Assembly: GCA_028277665.1 (NCBI GenBank)
Contig: JANQFU010000021.1
Coordinates: 25,167-89,166, forward strand
DNA: 64,000 bases
Source: Alphaproteobacteria bacterium
Lineage (GTDB): Bacteria; Pseudomonadota; Alphaproteobacteria; Micavibrionales; Micavibrionaceae
Direction of reading: 5' to 3'
Shown here: positions 50,855-60,042 of the stretch, piece after piece
Numbering within the stretch: the stretch's first letter is position 1
Layout of the letters: the number at the start of each line of letters is the position of its first letter
Notes under the pieces: model-generated
Told to the model about the DNA's origin: nothing
Databases searched by the model: none
The model's input: only the letters and a program-made list of their open reading frames with translations
Program-made: the position numbers and the translations under genes

Positions 50855-52216
50855 CTATCTCTCATTCATAGCGAGGTCCAGCGTTTTAATGAATGGTTTC
50901 AAAAGATATTCCATGACGGTTTTTTCGCCGGTCAGGATATCGACCCCGGCGACCATGCCCGGGATGATCGGCAGGACCTCGCCCTTGCGTTTGAGACTGT
51001 TATCTTCCGTGCGCACCCGCACCCTGTAAAAAGTTTCGTCTTTTTCGTTTGTAAAGGTGTCGGCGGAGATATCGACGACTTCGCCCGGCAAGCCTCCGTA
51101 GATTGAAAAATCATAGGCCGTGATCTTCACGACGGCTGGTTGTCCCGGATAGACGAAGGCGATGTCTTTCGGACGGATTTTAACCTCAACGAGCAGTTGA
51201 TCATCCACAGGGACGATATCGATGATGTCCTCTCCCGGACGGACGACGCCGGTCACGGTATTGATTTTGATGTCCTGCACGATTCCGTTGACGGGGGCTT
51301 TGATCTCGGTCCGGGTTTTCCGGTCTTCGAGCGCGGTCAGCGTCTCCTTGATCGCGCTCAACTCCGTAAGCTGGGCCGATAATTCCGATTGCGCTTTGGC
51401 GCGGGCCGCCGTCTGAACCTCCTCAATCTGGGCCTCGGTCTCCTTGATCGCGGCGCGGGCACGCGGCAGAGAGCTCTGGACGCCATTCAACTCGCTCCGG
51501 CGTTCCCGGATGGCGCGCTCAAGCTGGAGAAGCTCGATTTCCGGTGCAGACCCGCGTGCGACAAGGGGCTCCACAATGTCTTTTTCATCCTGCGCGATTT
51601 GCAGAACGCCACGCAGATCCGCCGCGCGCTGGTTCAGTTCCCGGACTTCCTGCTCCCTCTGGCGCAGTTGCTGGCGCAGGACCGAAAGCTGGCTGTCCAG
51701 ACTGTTCCTGTTCGCGCGAAAGGCGTTCATTTCTTCCCGGACGCTGTCCGGCGCGCCTTCGCGGACCGCTTCGGGGAAGTCCGGCGCATTCGCACCTTCC
51801 GCCTCGGCCTGAAGCCGGGTCACAATCGCCAGAAGGCCGAGATAGCGGGCCCGGTTCGATCCGAGATCGGACGACGCCTGAACATCCCGCAGGCGCATCA
51901 GAACCTGGCCGGTCTCGACCTGCTGCCCCTCGGCCACCAGAAATTCCTCGACAATCCCGCCTTCCAGAGATTGCAGGGTCTTGGTCTCGCTGGAGGGGAT
52001 GACCCGGCCGTCGCCGCGCGTGACTTCGTCCAGCGTCGCCCAGTTCGCCCACAGGACAAACACAACAAAGAAGAGCGCAATAATGAACAGCACAATATGC
52101 CGCCCGAGCGGCAGTTCCTCGTCCGTGATCAGAAGCTGTTCCGCATGACCGCGGATTTTCGAGAACGAAAAGGTGTCCGTCTTGCCTCCCGGGGGAGTTT
52201 TCTTTTCGTCAGACAT
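50855..52216 (-). CDS. type I secretion membrane fusion protein (HlyD/LapC family)
   Basis: A 453-aa adaptor: cytoplasmic N-terminus, one membrane helix (about 43-62), a lipoyl half (GDGRVIPSSETKTLQSLEGG), a long alpha-hairpin coiled coil (about 150-300), the second lipoyl half and a beta-barrel ending with GMVAGVDILTGEKTVMEYLLKP. It bridges the ABC exporter to TolC. Its ATG overlaps the ABC gene by 8 bp. Confidence 0.95.
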   Translation of the reverse strand: MSDEKKTPPGGKTDTFSFSKIRGHAEQLLITDEELPLGRHIVLFIIALFFVVFVLWANWATLDEVTRGDGRVIPSSETKTLQSLEGGIVEEFLVAEGQQVETGQVLMRLRDVQASSDLGSNRARYLGLLAIVTRLQAEAEGANAPDFPEAVREGAPDSVREEMNAFRANRNSLDSQLSVLRQQLRQREQEVRELNQRAADLRGVLQIAQDEKDIVEPLVARGSAPEIELLQLERAIRERRSELNGVQSSLPRARAAIKETEAQIEEVQTAARAKAQSELSAQLTELSAIKETLTALEDRKTRTEIKAPVNGIVQDIKINTVTGVVRPGEDIIDIVPVDDQLLVEVKIRPKDIAFVYPGQPAVVKITAYDFSIYGGLPGEVVDISADTFTNEKDETFYRVRVRTEDNSLKRKGEVLPIIPGMVAGVDILTGEKTVMEYLLKPFIKTLDLAMNER

Positions 52217-54455
52217 CGGTTTGCTCCGCTTGTGTGCCGTATTGACGGGCCTGAAGCCGCTTGATGATCTCGTCTTTCGGGCCGTACGCGACCAGACGCC
52301 CGCGGTCGATCAGGATGATTTTGTCGACAAGGGAAAGCATCGGTCCTTTATGCGTGATGAGAATTGTCGTCCGCCCCTCGATCACGGTTTCAAGACGCTT
52401 GCGCAGGCGGTTCTCGGAGGCCGGATCCATCGAGGATGTCGGCTCGTCGAGAATGAGGATCGGGGGATCGTACAGGAGAGACCGCGCGACGGCGACGGCC
52501 TGACGCTGGCCGCCCGACAGCGCCTCGCCGCGCTCCCCGACCTGCGTGTCAAGCCCGGCTTCGGATTCGCGCAGGAATTCGAGAACGCCGGCCAGTTCCG
52601 CCGCTTTGAGCAATGCGCGCTCCGGCGCGGTCTCGTGCCCCATTGTGATGTTCTCGCGGACGCTGCCGTAAAAAAGCTGTGGAGATTGCTGGACCGAGCC
52701 GACATTGCGGCGCAAATCGCCCGGATCAATCTGCCGGACGTCCGCGCCGTCAATCTGGACGGACCCGCTCTCGGGCTGGAAGAGGTTGAGCAGAAGCCGC
52801 TCGATTGTCGTCTTGCCGGAGCCGACCGCGCCGATAATCCCGACATGCTCGCCCGGCTCGATCGTGAAAGAAATATGGTCGAGCGCCGGGACCTGTTGCC
52901 CCGGATAGCGGAACAGGACGTCCCGGAAGGCGATCTGCCCTTTGACGTTCTGCCCGAGAGATACGAAATGCTTGCCGGCCGGGCGCTCGACGGGCTTGCC
53001 CATCAATTCGTTCAACTGGGTCAGAGCCTGACGCGACTGGCTCAGGCGTGTCAAAAGCGCGGCGACCTGCGAGAGCGGCGCCATCGCCCGTCCCGAGAGG
53101 ATAACGCAGGCGATCAGTCCTCCCATCGACAACTCGCCCGCCGTGATCAGATATACCCCGCCGATCACGATCAGCACGGCCGTCATCTGCTGGACGAACA
53201 TGGCCCAGTTTAACGCGAGCGCCGCGATCCGGCGCGACCGGACGGACGTCCGGGAGGATTTGTCGCTCAGCTCTTCCCATTTGCGTTGGGCATGGCCTTC
53301 GGCGGCCTGAACCTTGACGGTCTCAAGTCCCGAGATCGTCTCGAACAACAGAGCGTTTTTGAGCGCGCTTTCATGCATCGACTCGCGGATGATTTTCTGA
53401 AGCGGCCCCTGCAATATCCAGCCGACACCGACCACGAGCGGCACGGCGGCGAGCGGAATGAAGGCCAGCGGCCCGCCGATCACGGCGATCAGCGCGATAA
53501 AGAGGAACGTAAACGGCAGGTCGATCAGCGCCGCCATCGTCGCCGACGTGAAGAAATCGCGCAGGGTCTCAAATTCCTTCATATGGCTTGCCAGAACCCC
53601 CGCGCTTGACGGCCGGGCGGCGAGCGTCATGCCCATGATTTGTTCGTAAAGCATCGCGGAGATTTTGACATCCGCCCGCCGTCCCGCGAAATCGAGAAAA
53701 TGCGCACGCAGATTTTTAAGGATGAAATCGAAGATAAACGCGATACTCACGCCTGCCGCGAGGACCCACAGGGTCTCAAAGGCCTGGTTCGGCACGACCC
53801 GGTCATAAACATTCATGATGAAAATCGATTGCGAGAGCGCGAGCAGGTTGATCATGATCGCCGCGAGAACGACTTCGCCGTAGATGGAGCGGTGATCCCG
53901 CAATGTGCGCCAGAACCAGTCCCGGGCCGTATCGATCTCGGACGGGCCGGCGCGGTCGTCGGTCCGGGCGACCGGCCGGACGAAAAAGGCGTAGCCCGTA
54001 TACAGGTGCTCCAGCGATTTTGGCGAGACCTCGCGGGTTTCTTCCTCCGTCTCCGGGAAGCAGACGCCAAGGCGGATCTTGCCGCCGCTTTTTTTGACGG
54101 ATTTCAGCAGGCAGGCCTGCCCGTCATGAAGGAGAAGAATGCACGGAAAATTCTGTGTGAAGACGAGCGCCTCAAGAGATTTTTCAACGAGGCGGGCGTG
54201 GAGATCGGCGCGCGCCGCCGCGCGCACGAAAAGCTCCGGCGTGATCCCGGCTTTTCCGACCGGCAGTCCGGCGGTCAGTGCGCCGACGCTCGTTCGGCGG
54301 CCGTAGATTCCCGCGACAATCCGCAGGCATTCGGCCAAAGGATAGCGGACCGCCATCCGGTCGGCCTCAAGGGTCCAGTCCGGCAACGGGCGCGGGGCAT
54401 CCTCATCCTGTTCGGGAGGTTGATCCGGAGATCGGGAAGGGTCTGACTCGCTCAA
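52209..54455 (-). CDS. type I secretion ABC exporter (LapB-like)
   Basis: A 748-aa permease/ATPase: an N-terminal C39-like domain (about 35-150; CLRIVAGIYGRRTSVGALTAGLP) without the catalytic Cys-His arrangement, so it is a docking rather than a protease domain. A six-helix membrane domain (about 195-460) and a nucleotide-binding domain follow (Walker A GAVGSGKTTIERLL, signature LSGGQRQAVAVARSL, Walker B ILILDEPTSSMD). This is the LapB/RTX-adhesin type. The start is TTG with GAGG seven bases upstream. No RTX substrate gene is in the window. Confidence 0.94.
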   Translation of the reverse strand: MSESDPSRSPDQPPEQDEDAPRPLPDWTLEADRMAVRYPLAECLRIVAGIYGRRTSVGALTAGLPVGKAGITPELFVRAAARADLHARLVEKSLEALVFTQNFPCILLLHDGQACLLKSVKKSGGKIRLGVCFPETEEETREVSPKSLEHLYTGYAFFVRPVARTDDRAGPSEIDTARDWFWRTLRDHRSIYGEVVLAAIMINLLALSQSIFIMNVYDRVVPNQAFETLWVLAAGVSIAFIFDFILKNLRAHFLDFAGRRADVKISAMLYEQIMGMTLAARPSSAGVLASHMKEFETLRDFFTSATMAALIDLPFTFLFIALIAVIGGPLAFIPLAAVPLVVGVGWILQGPLQKIIRESMHESALKNALLFETISGLETVKVQAAEGHAQRKWEELSDKSSRTSVRSRRIAALALNWAMFVQQMTAVLIVIGGVYLITAGELSMGGLIACVILSGRAMAPLSQVAALLTRLSQSRQALTQLNELMGKPVERPAGKHFVSLGQNVKGQIAFRDVLFRYPGQQVPALDHISFTIEPGEHVGIIGAVGSGKTTIERLLLNLFQPESGSVQIDGADVRQIDPGDLRRNVGSVQQSPQLFYGSVRENITMGHETAPERALLKAAELAGVLEFLRESEAGLDTQVGERGEALSGGQRQAVAVARSLLYDPPILILDEPTSSMDPASENRLRKRLETVIEGRTTILITHKGPMLSLVDKIILIDRGRLVAYGPKDEIIKRLQARQYGTQAEQTDV

Positions 54456-54475
54456 AACACGGCCTCGAATTTATT

Positions 54476-54489
54476 GTCATTACGATGAC
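54476..54489. promoter_or_regulatory. candidate operator upstream of T1SS operon
   Basis: GTCAT-TACG-ATGAC, a 14-bp palindrome 21 bp upstream of the ABC exporter start, within a 140-bp gap that must hold its promoter. Confidence 0.4.
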
Positions 54490-54595
54490 TCACGCATCCG
54501 CGCGATCATAACAGCTTCATCTCAAAGAATGAACCCTTTGCTGAACGTGATATCGGCGGCGGGCGGATGATTTATGACAGAGCAGAACACATCTT

Positions 54596-55339
54596 TCAAG
54601 ATTCCGTCATAAGCGCCCGCCGGGCAGTGTCCACACCTTTGGCATATTCTTCGGGTGTGAGAGGGCGAGCCATGTCCCACTGGATCAAAAACTGACGACG
54701 GAACGTCTCTGCAATTGAGGGATTGCGGATGAACATCAGCCGTACGGGAGGCCCCCAGACAATGATCGCCAGCGTGTCTCCATACACGGCGTACGGGACT
54801 TCGCTCGCAACTTCAGGAGGCAGGCATCGGTATATATTTTTCTCTGTAATAAAAAAAGACATCCCTTCCCTGACCAGCACACGCTCGTCGATGTTATGGG
54901 CTTTCGTGAATTCAAACCAGCGCATATCTTCGATATGCTGCAGTTCCTCTGCTCCGAAACGACGGTTATCGATCCCGCTCATGTAACTGGACGTACAGTC
55001 TCCGCTTTCGATCCGGCTCCGAATATCATCATTGAGCCGCCGCAGATATCCCGTACCTTCAAACCGTTCAACGTCAAAACGCTCCGCCGTCTTGCGCACC
55101 CCCTCGTTTTCGAGACACTCAACGCCGTATAGTGCAAGTGTCTGTTTCAGAATTTTGAGCGTTTCCACACGCGGACAGGCCTTGTGCCGTTCGAAATTGT
55201 TCAGTGCATTACGTGAAATTCCGGACCGCCGGGCCAGTTCGTGCTGGGAAACATTCGCCAGAGCCCGCGCCGCCCGGAGCTGGTCCGGCGTTAAAATCGT
55301 CACGTTCGCTTGATCATTATATCCAGTTTCTTCCATCAT
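54596..55339 (-). CDS. XRE-family regulator with C-terminal sensor-like domain
   Basis: A 247-aa protein: HTH at about 14-70 (LTPDQLRAARALANVSQHELARRSGISRNALNNFER without the break), then a domain with YMSGIDNRRFG, VLVREGMSFFITEKN and IIVWGPPVRLMFIRNPSIAE, which looks like a ligand or PLD-like module found in some transcription factors. The frame extends to a GTG at 55357; ATG 55339 or 55336 is likely. The palindrome TGGATA-ATA-TATCCA overlaps its start. It is upstream of the T1SS genes and divergent from the VUT transporter, and could regulate either. Confidence 0.85.
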   Translation of the reverse strand: MMEETGYNDQANVTILTPDQLRAARALANVSQHELARRSGISRNALNNFERHKACPRVETLKILKQTLALYGVECLENEGVRKTAERFDVERFEGTGYLRRLNDDIRSRIESGDCTSSYMSGIDNRRFGAEELQHIEDMRWFEFTKAHNIDERVLVREGMSFFITEKNIYRCLPPEVASEVPYAVYGDTLAIIVWGPPVRLMFIRNPSIAETFRRQFLIQWDMARPLTPEEYAKGVDTARRALMTES

Positions 55340-55341
55340 TC

Positions 55342-55356
55342 TGGATAATATATCCA
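55342..55356. promoter_or_regulatory. candidate autoregulatory operator
   Basis: TGGATA-ATA-TATCCA, a perfect palindrome immediately upstream of the XRE start codon. A further TATCCAG half site is at 55319. An XRE dimer would fit the spacing. Confidence 0.5.
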
Positions 55357-55444
55357 CTTATATAGTCAAAAAGCAAATTTTTCTTGCTCGCCTCAGGATT
55401 TTCCGGAATATTTTGAAAATTCTTTTCGTGAAAAGAGCAAAAAA

Positions 55445-56131
55445 ATGAGCAACGAATTTCTGGCGGTTTTGATTCCGCTCATCAGCCTGATCGTCATTTT
55501 CTTGGCCTATACACAAGGCAGGGTCTGGCTTGTCGGCGCCGTGATTGTCGTTCACCTGATGGCCTATACGGTTTCGGCCCTGTCCTTTCCGGTCTTTGCC
55601 CTGTCTTTGAGTGCGGGCGTTGCCATTTATATGCCTTCCTATCTGGCCACGGATCTCATGGCGGAAAAATACGGCCGCGCACAGGCTTTTGAAGCCGTTC
55701 GTCTCCTTCTGGCGTGCTATATAGTTGTGCCGCTTTTATTTTTCATTGTGCTGGCCGCCGAACCGGACGAACAGACACGCGGTCTGCATGAACATCTGTC
55801 CGCCGTTTTTGCGACCTCATGGCGAATGAGCATCGCAGCGGTTATCACGAACTTCTTTGCGCAAAATTTCGATGTGTGGTTCTATGATTTTATTCATCGC
55901 AAAACGGGCGGCAAGATGCTCTGGCTGCGCAATTGCCTGAGCACAGGCATCTCGTCTTTCATGGATACTTTTCTGTTCTGGTCCATCGCTTTTTACGGCA
56001 TCCTGCCGAACTGGGCGAGCCTCGCCCTGGTTTCATATTTTTTAAAAGTTTTTGTCGCAGCAGCGGATACGCCGTTCGTCTATCTGGCCAAGAAGATCAC
56101 CCCGCGCGATCTGCGGACAGCGCCGACGTAA
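55445..56131 (+). CDS. VUT-family (YhhQ/DUF165) transporter, queuosine precursor type
   Basis: A 228-aa membrane protein with six helices. The motif MPSYLATDLMAEKYGRAQAFEAV and the late segment LWLRNCLSTGISSFMDTFLFW match the VUT family, whose studied members import 7-cyano/aminomethyl-deazaguanine for queuosine. The usual Asn of the LRNN pattern is Cys here. Divergent from the XRE gene. Confidence 0.88.
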   Translation: MSNEFLAVLIPLISLIVIFLAYTQGRVWLVGAVIVVHLMAYTVSALSFPVFALSLSAGVAIYMPSYLATDLMAEKYGRAQAFEAVRLLLACYIVVPLLFFIVLAAEPDEQTRGLHEHLSAVFATSWRMSIAAVITNFFAQNFDVWFYDFIHRKTGGKMLWLRNCLSTGISSFMDTFLFWSIAFYGILPNWASLALVSYFLKVFVAAADTPFVYLAKKITPRDLRTAPT

Positions 56132-56159
56132 AAGAGAGCTTATCTTTCGTCAAAAAGGG

Positions 56160-56191
56160 GCCGCCGCTTCAGGGGGGGCTGAAGCGGCGGC
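56160..56191. terminator. strong hairpin between convergent genes
   Basis: GCCGCCGCTTCAG and CTGAAGCGGCGGC form a perfect 13-bp stem around six G. On the minus strand it is followed by CCC and five T, so it may terminate tolC transcription; for the + strand gene it is a weaker stop. Confidence 0.6.
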
Positions 56192-56220
56192 TAGCCGTAA
56201 AAAACTGTTTTCTATGTAAC

Positions 56221-56489
56221 TAACCTCAGCTATGGATAAGAGACACTGAAAAAAACGTATAAATCCCCGTCACTCCCACGAAAGTGGGAGCCCGGAATCA
56301 CAGCAATTTTATGAATCGCGAAGGCGCGAAGACGCGAAGTTTGCACAGATCCCTTCGCGTCTTCGGGACTTCGCGATTCATATCTTTTCTATTACGGCAT
56401 GCTCGCTTCATCTCGTTCAGACCCCACCTTCTCCCTGATATGCAATATATACAATAGGTTATTTCTTTTTTATCCATAGCTCAGGTTAA
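56221..56489. repeat. composite element with inverted ends
   Basis: The left end TAACCTCAGCTATGGATAA and the right end (56470-56488, inverted, one mismatch) enclose a CGTCACTCCC palindrome and a GAATCGCGAAG hairpin. A further left end is at 63902, followed by the same type of palindrome. It fills the 370-bp gap between VUT and tolC. Confidence 0.75.
56311..56380. repeat. dispersed repeat, GAATCGCGAAG family, copy 3
   Basis: ATGAATCGCGAAGGCGCGAAG ends (first 20 bases) paired with CTTCGCGATTCAT, lacking the outer ATCGCAATTCTATCTG flank of copies 1 and 2; nested inside the composite element. Confidence 0.85.
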
Positions 56490-56500
56490 CTATAGCTCCG

Positions 56501-57904
56501 TTACATTTGCGTGGAAAGGCTTTCCGGCGGATATCCGACGCCGAGAGTCGGGAACAGGGAGCCGCGCAGTGCCAGCAGGCGGTAGACTGCGAGCATTTCG
56601 ACGAATTCGGCGTTGACCATGTTGCTGCGCGAGACGAACAACTCGTTCTGGGCGTCCAGAACGTCAAGCAGCGTCCGGCGGTCCAGATTGAACTGGTCTT
56701 TATAGGCTTTCACAACCTCGACATTGGCCGCGGCCTGTGTTGCAAATTCGCGAGCGCGCTCGCCTGCGGACTGCATCCCGGCCCATGTCCGGCGGACGTC
56801 GCCTTCAAGTGCGCGCGCGGCCTGATCCCGGCGTTCCTTGGCCTGTGTTTCGTGGTGAATAAACTCCCGTGCCCGGGCGACATCCGCGCCCCCGCGGTAC
56901 AGGTTCCAGTTCATAACGACGAGGGCGGACGCGCTTGTGTTCTTGCCCTCAACGCCGCCGAGATCTTCCCCGGTACGGCCGTTCAACTGGAAGTCAACTT
57001 GCGGATAATAGGTCGATTGCGTGCCGTTTAACTCCGCATGGGCAACTTCAATATCCGCCTCGAAGATCGACAGGGTCGGGCTTTCCGTCAGGGCCTGCCT
57101 GACTTCGTTTTCGATCGTGTCGTTCAACTGATCGACCGGAACGGCAGGCATCACAAGATCGCCCGGCATATCGCCGATGTTTTGAAGATATTGCGTTTCG
57201 GAGCGCCGGAGACTTTCACGCACGCTCGCTTCCTGTGCCCGGGCCCCGGCCAGACGGGCGCGGGCCTGTTCCAGATCGGACTGGCTGGAGCGGCCCATCA
57301 TGACGCCGTCCTGAATCTGCTCAAGGAAAGAGAGGTGTTCGGCGACGTTCTCGCGGGCAATCGCCAGAAGTTCCCGCTGGCGCATCACTTCGAGATAGGA
57401 TTCACAGATATCGAAACCGACAAGCTCCGCGGTTTCGCGGGCGCGCTGGGTCGAGGATTCGATCCGCCATTTCTGCCGCTCGACCTCGTAGCGGGTCTCC
57501 CAGCCGTCGAAAAGCATCTGGGTCAGTGTCAGGCTTGTTTCATAGCGCCACAGCGATTCTTCATCGTCTCCGTCCGTTCCGGCGCGCGTTCCCGGATCGT
57601 CCGTATATTCATAGCCCGTGTCGGCGGACAGATCGAGAGACGGGAGATACAGGGCTTTTGCCTGCTCAAGCTCTTCGTCCGTCGCGCGGCGGCTGGAGGC
57701 CGTCACACCGTATTCGGGATGGGTCCAGACCCCGGCCGCCACGGCATCGCGCATTGTAACGACTTCGGTATCCGGGTCCTGCGCCGCCGCGAGGGTGGGG
57801 CTGAACAGGAGAGCCGCTGCGGCAACGCCTGTCAAGGCAAGGGCGGACACGCCGGACCGCGAATATTTTCGGTTCAAAATAGGTTTAAAAAAAGATTTGC
57901 TCAT
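56501..57904 (-). CDS. tolC: TolC-family outer membrane factor (LapE-like)
   Basis: A 467-aa outer-membrane protein: signal peptide to about residue 38 (ALLFSPTLAAAQ), then two repeats of long helices with beta strands (LSLTQMLFDGWET style; VVMNWNLYRGGADVARARE), and the closing ADRRTLLDVL-type segment (FNLDRRTLLDVLDAQNEL). It provides the outer-membrane exit duct of the type I system encoded at 50.8-54.5 kb, although separated from it by two genes. ATG 57904 has GGAG upstream. Confidence 0.92.
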   Translation of the reverse strand: MSKSFFKPILNRKYSRSGVSALALTGVAAAALLFSPTLAAAQDPDTEVVTMRDAVAAGVWTHPEYGVTASSRRATDEELEQAKALYLPSLDLSADTGYEYTDDPGTRAGTDGDDEESLWRYETSLTLTQMLFDGWETRYEVERQKWRIESSTQRARETAELVGFDICESYLEVMRQRELLAIARENVAEHLSFLEQIQDGVMMGRSSQSDLEQARARLAGARAQEASVRESLRRSETQYLQNIGDMPGDLVMPAVPVDQLNDTIENEVRQALTESPTLSIFEADIEVAHAELNGTQSTYYPQVDFQLNGRTGEDLGGVEGKNTSASALVVMNWNLYRGGADVARAREFIHHETQAKERRDQAARALEGDVRRTWAGMQSAGERAREFATQAAANVEVVKAYKDQFNLDRRTLLDVLDAQNELFVSRSNMVNAEFVEMLAVYRLLALRGSLFPTLGVGYPPESLSTQM

Positions 57905-58044
57905 ATGCACGTCTCCGGTTCTTGTCTGATTTTCTGCGGGCCTATCACATCCCGACTCATCGGCCCTGTCGAAAACAGACGACTAAAATTCATATGCTTG
58001 GGGGGGACTTTAGCAGGTCTTCGGTTTTACGCAAAGAAAAACCA

Positions 58045-58947
58045 TCACTCTTTTGCCTCTGATTCGACAAGTTTTTCTGTTTTTGGAGAAGAAAAAGCCG
58101 GATCTTGCCGCAGGCTGTCGAGAAAGGCATTGGAGGCCCCCTGAATTTCCACCCAGCGGCTCAGAACCGTCTGCGGCAATTCAATCTGATAAAGCTTGTT
58201 GTTGCGCTCATAATACATGGAGCATGGCTCGTCGGAATTGTGCGCCGGAGGACAGAGAAAAAACGTAATGCTCCGGTCTATATGTCCGCTCATGTCCGGA
58301 TTTTCCGGCAAAAAGAGGACTCCCCGGCTGACCTCTGCGTCATCCGGCGCGGCATACAGGCGGTACCCGTCGACCGGCGCCGCGTCCCGGTCTTCAAGCG
58401 CGCCGAGATAGGTCAGATTAAAACGGATCAGGGCCGCGACATTCTCACGCTTGGTTGTTTCCCGCATGTTCAGGCCGATGCGGAAGGACCCTTCCTGCTT
58501 GAGAATGCGATCCGCATAAATGCCGGCCGGCGCCATTTCCGGATACATTACGTCAATGGATAAGGTCGTAGATTGCTCTTCACTCATGTCCGGCGCATCG
58601 TCAAAATATTCAGCCGGGACTGTATAGGCGGCATCCGCAAATCGTACCGGAATAGCCTCGTCCGGATCATGCACGGGCATTCCCGGCACGAAACGGGACG
58701 GAAGAATTTCTGCGTCCCGGGGAAGGGCGGCCTCTCCGGAGGGAGAGGAGAGATCCGGGGCAGGCGGCATAGCGCTGACCGGAACACGGTCCTCCGCAGG
58801 GGAAGGGCCTGGCTTTGTTGCCATGAAGTACAGGGCAGGGGCGCCAAGCAGGAGGAGAGCGATTCCGGAAATGACGAGGATCGAAACAGCCGGGAAATGT
58901 CGTCTGGGCTCTGTATCTTCGGGAGTGTGTTCCGCTTCCTCCGTCAT
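58045..58947 (-). CDS. single-pass membrane protein, unknown function
   Basis: A 300-aa protein: an acidic cytoplasmic N-terminus, one membrane helix (about 22-42, VSILVISGIALLLLGAPALYF), a Pro-rich linker and a periplasmic domain with two Cys (FFLCPPAHNSDEPC) that could form a disulfide. I do not recognise the family. Several Met codons lie near the start; 58947 has GGAGG at good spacing (58956 is too close). It lies 140 bp upstream of tolC in the same direction and may be part of the secretion apparatus. Confidence 0.78.
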   Translation of the reverse strand: MTEEAEHTPEDTEPRRHFPAVSILVISGIALLLLGAPALYFMATKPGPSPAEDRVPVSAMPPAPDLSSPSGEAALPRDAEILPSRFVPGMPVHDPDEAIPVRFADAAYTVPAEYFDDAPDMSEEQSTTLSIDVMYPEMAPAGIYADRILKQEGSFRIGLNMRETTKRENVAALIRFNLTYLGALEDRDAAPVDGYRLYAAPDDAEVSRGVLFLPENPDMSGHIDRSITFFLCPPAHNSDEPCSMYYERNNKLYQIELPQTVLSRWVEIQGASNAFLDSLRQDPAFSSPKTEKLVESEAKE

Positions 58948-59045
58948 TATTTTCATTCCTCCCTGAAAGAATCTCACTAAATTTACGCGCCTTCATGAGG
59001 CAGGTCAAACGAACAATCATACCGCCCTTAACGCCCCTCAATTTT

Positions 59046-59157
59046 GTCATTGCGAGCCCGCGGAGCGGGCGCAGCAATCCAGAATCTCACAGATTTAAAC
59101 GCTTTTTCTGGATTGCTTCCCCCGCCTTCGCGGGGGCAGGCTTCCTCGCAACGACGG
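59046..59157. repeat. dispersed repeat, GTCATTGCGAG family, long copy
   Basis: TGTCATTGCGAGCCCGCGG ... CTCGCAACGACGGA ends, with AATCCAGAA/TTCTGGATT pairing inside. Related to 19152-19223 and to the interior of the 186-bp element. Confidence 0.85.
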
Positions 59158-59206
59158 AAAAGAAGACCTTTCACGAAATTGAGGGATGGTAAGATCCCAA
59201 ACCTGT

Positions 59207-59599
59207 TTAATCTTCCCGGTTTTGCTCCGCACAGACGGCCTCTATGTTGTGTCCGTCAGGGTCGATGATGAAGGCGGCATAATATCCGTCTTCATATTCC
59301 GGTCGATAACCCGGCTTTCCGTTGCATTTGGCGCCGTTTTCAAGGGCCGTCCGATAAAAATTGTCAACAGTTTGCGTGTCTTTCGCATTAAAGGCGAGAT
59401 GAACGTTGCGGGACAAAGGGGCCTCCTGATCGGTTTGACGGATTTCAAACATGTCATGAACGCTCGTCCCATACCCCACAACGATATCCGTGATATCTAA
59501 AACGACCTCATATCCCAGAACAGGCATGAGGACGTCATAGAAATTTCGGGACAGATCCAGATTTTTGACTTTAATCTGGACGTGGTTAAACATTCTCAT
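59207..59599 (-). CDS. VOC (glyoxalase/dioxygenase) superfamily protein
   Basis: A 130-aa protein of two beta-alpha-beta-beta-beta modules: FNHVQIKVKNLDLSRNFYDVLMPVLGY at the start and DGYYAAFIIDPDGHNIEAV at the end with the usual metal-ligand Glu. Such proteins include lactoylglutathione lyase-like enzymes and resistance proteins; the substrate is not evident. Monocistronic; the ribosome site is weak. Confidence 0.88.
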   Translation of the reverse strand: MRMFNHVQIKVKNLDLSRNFYDVLMPVLGYEVVLDITDIVVGYGTSVHDMFEIRQTDQEAPLSRNVHLAFNAKDTQTVDNFYRTALENGAKCNGKPGYRPEYEDGYYAAFIIDPDGHNIEAVCAEQNRED

Positions 59600-59768
59600 T
59601 TGTTAACGGCCTTTCGGTTGATCGCGTGACATGCAGCGTATACGAGATGAACGGAGAACGCAAAAGACATCCTGCATCCCATTCCGCCGTGTCCGCGTCT
59701 CTCTGAAATGTCCCGCCGCCCGCATAAAGGACGTGCATCCCGTTCCAAAATAGGATATTATTCCTGTC

Positions 59769-60008
59769 ATGGAGCAGGATGACGAGGCGCGGGACTTACG
59801 ATATCTGATCTATGACGGCCGGCCGCCGAGAGTCCGGCGGGGCGGGATCTCTATCGTGCCGGACTACGCGGGGCATCTGGCGCGCGGGCTTGTCCTCCTG
59901 CGGGAGCGGCGCGCGGTGCTGAACGCGGGGGAGCTCGGACGTCTGGGGACGGCATGCCGGAAGCTCACGAACCTGCTTGCAAAGCATCGCCAAAACGGGC
60001 ATTTATGA
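59769..60008 (+). CDS. small basic protein upstream of pyrE
   Basis: A 79-aa soluble, Arg-rich protein (MEQDDEARDLRYLIYDGRPP ... AKHRQNGHL). Composition fits coding DNA and it lies 34 bp before pyrE in the same direction, but no family is recognised and the ribosome site is weak. Confidence 0.45.
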   Translation: MEQDDEARDLRYLIYDGRPPRVRRGGISIVPDYAGHLARGLVLLRERRAVLNAGELGRLGTACRKLTNLLAKHRQNGHL

Positions 60009-60042
60009 GGGGAGATCATCCCTGAAAAACGGAGTGCACCAC

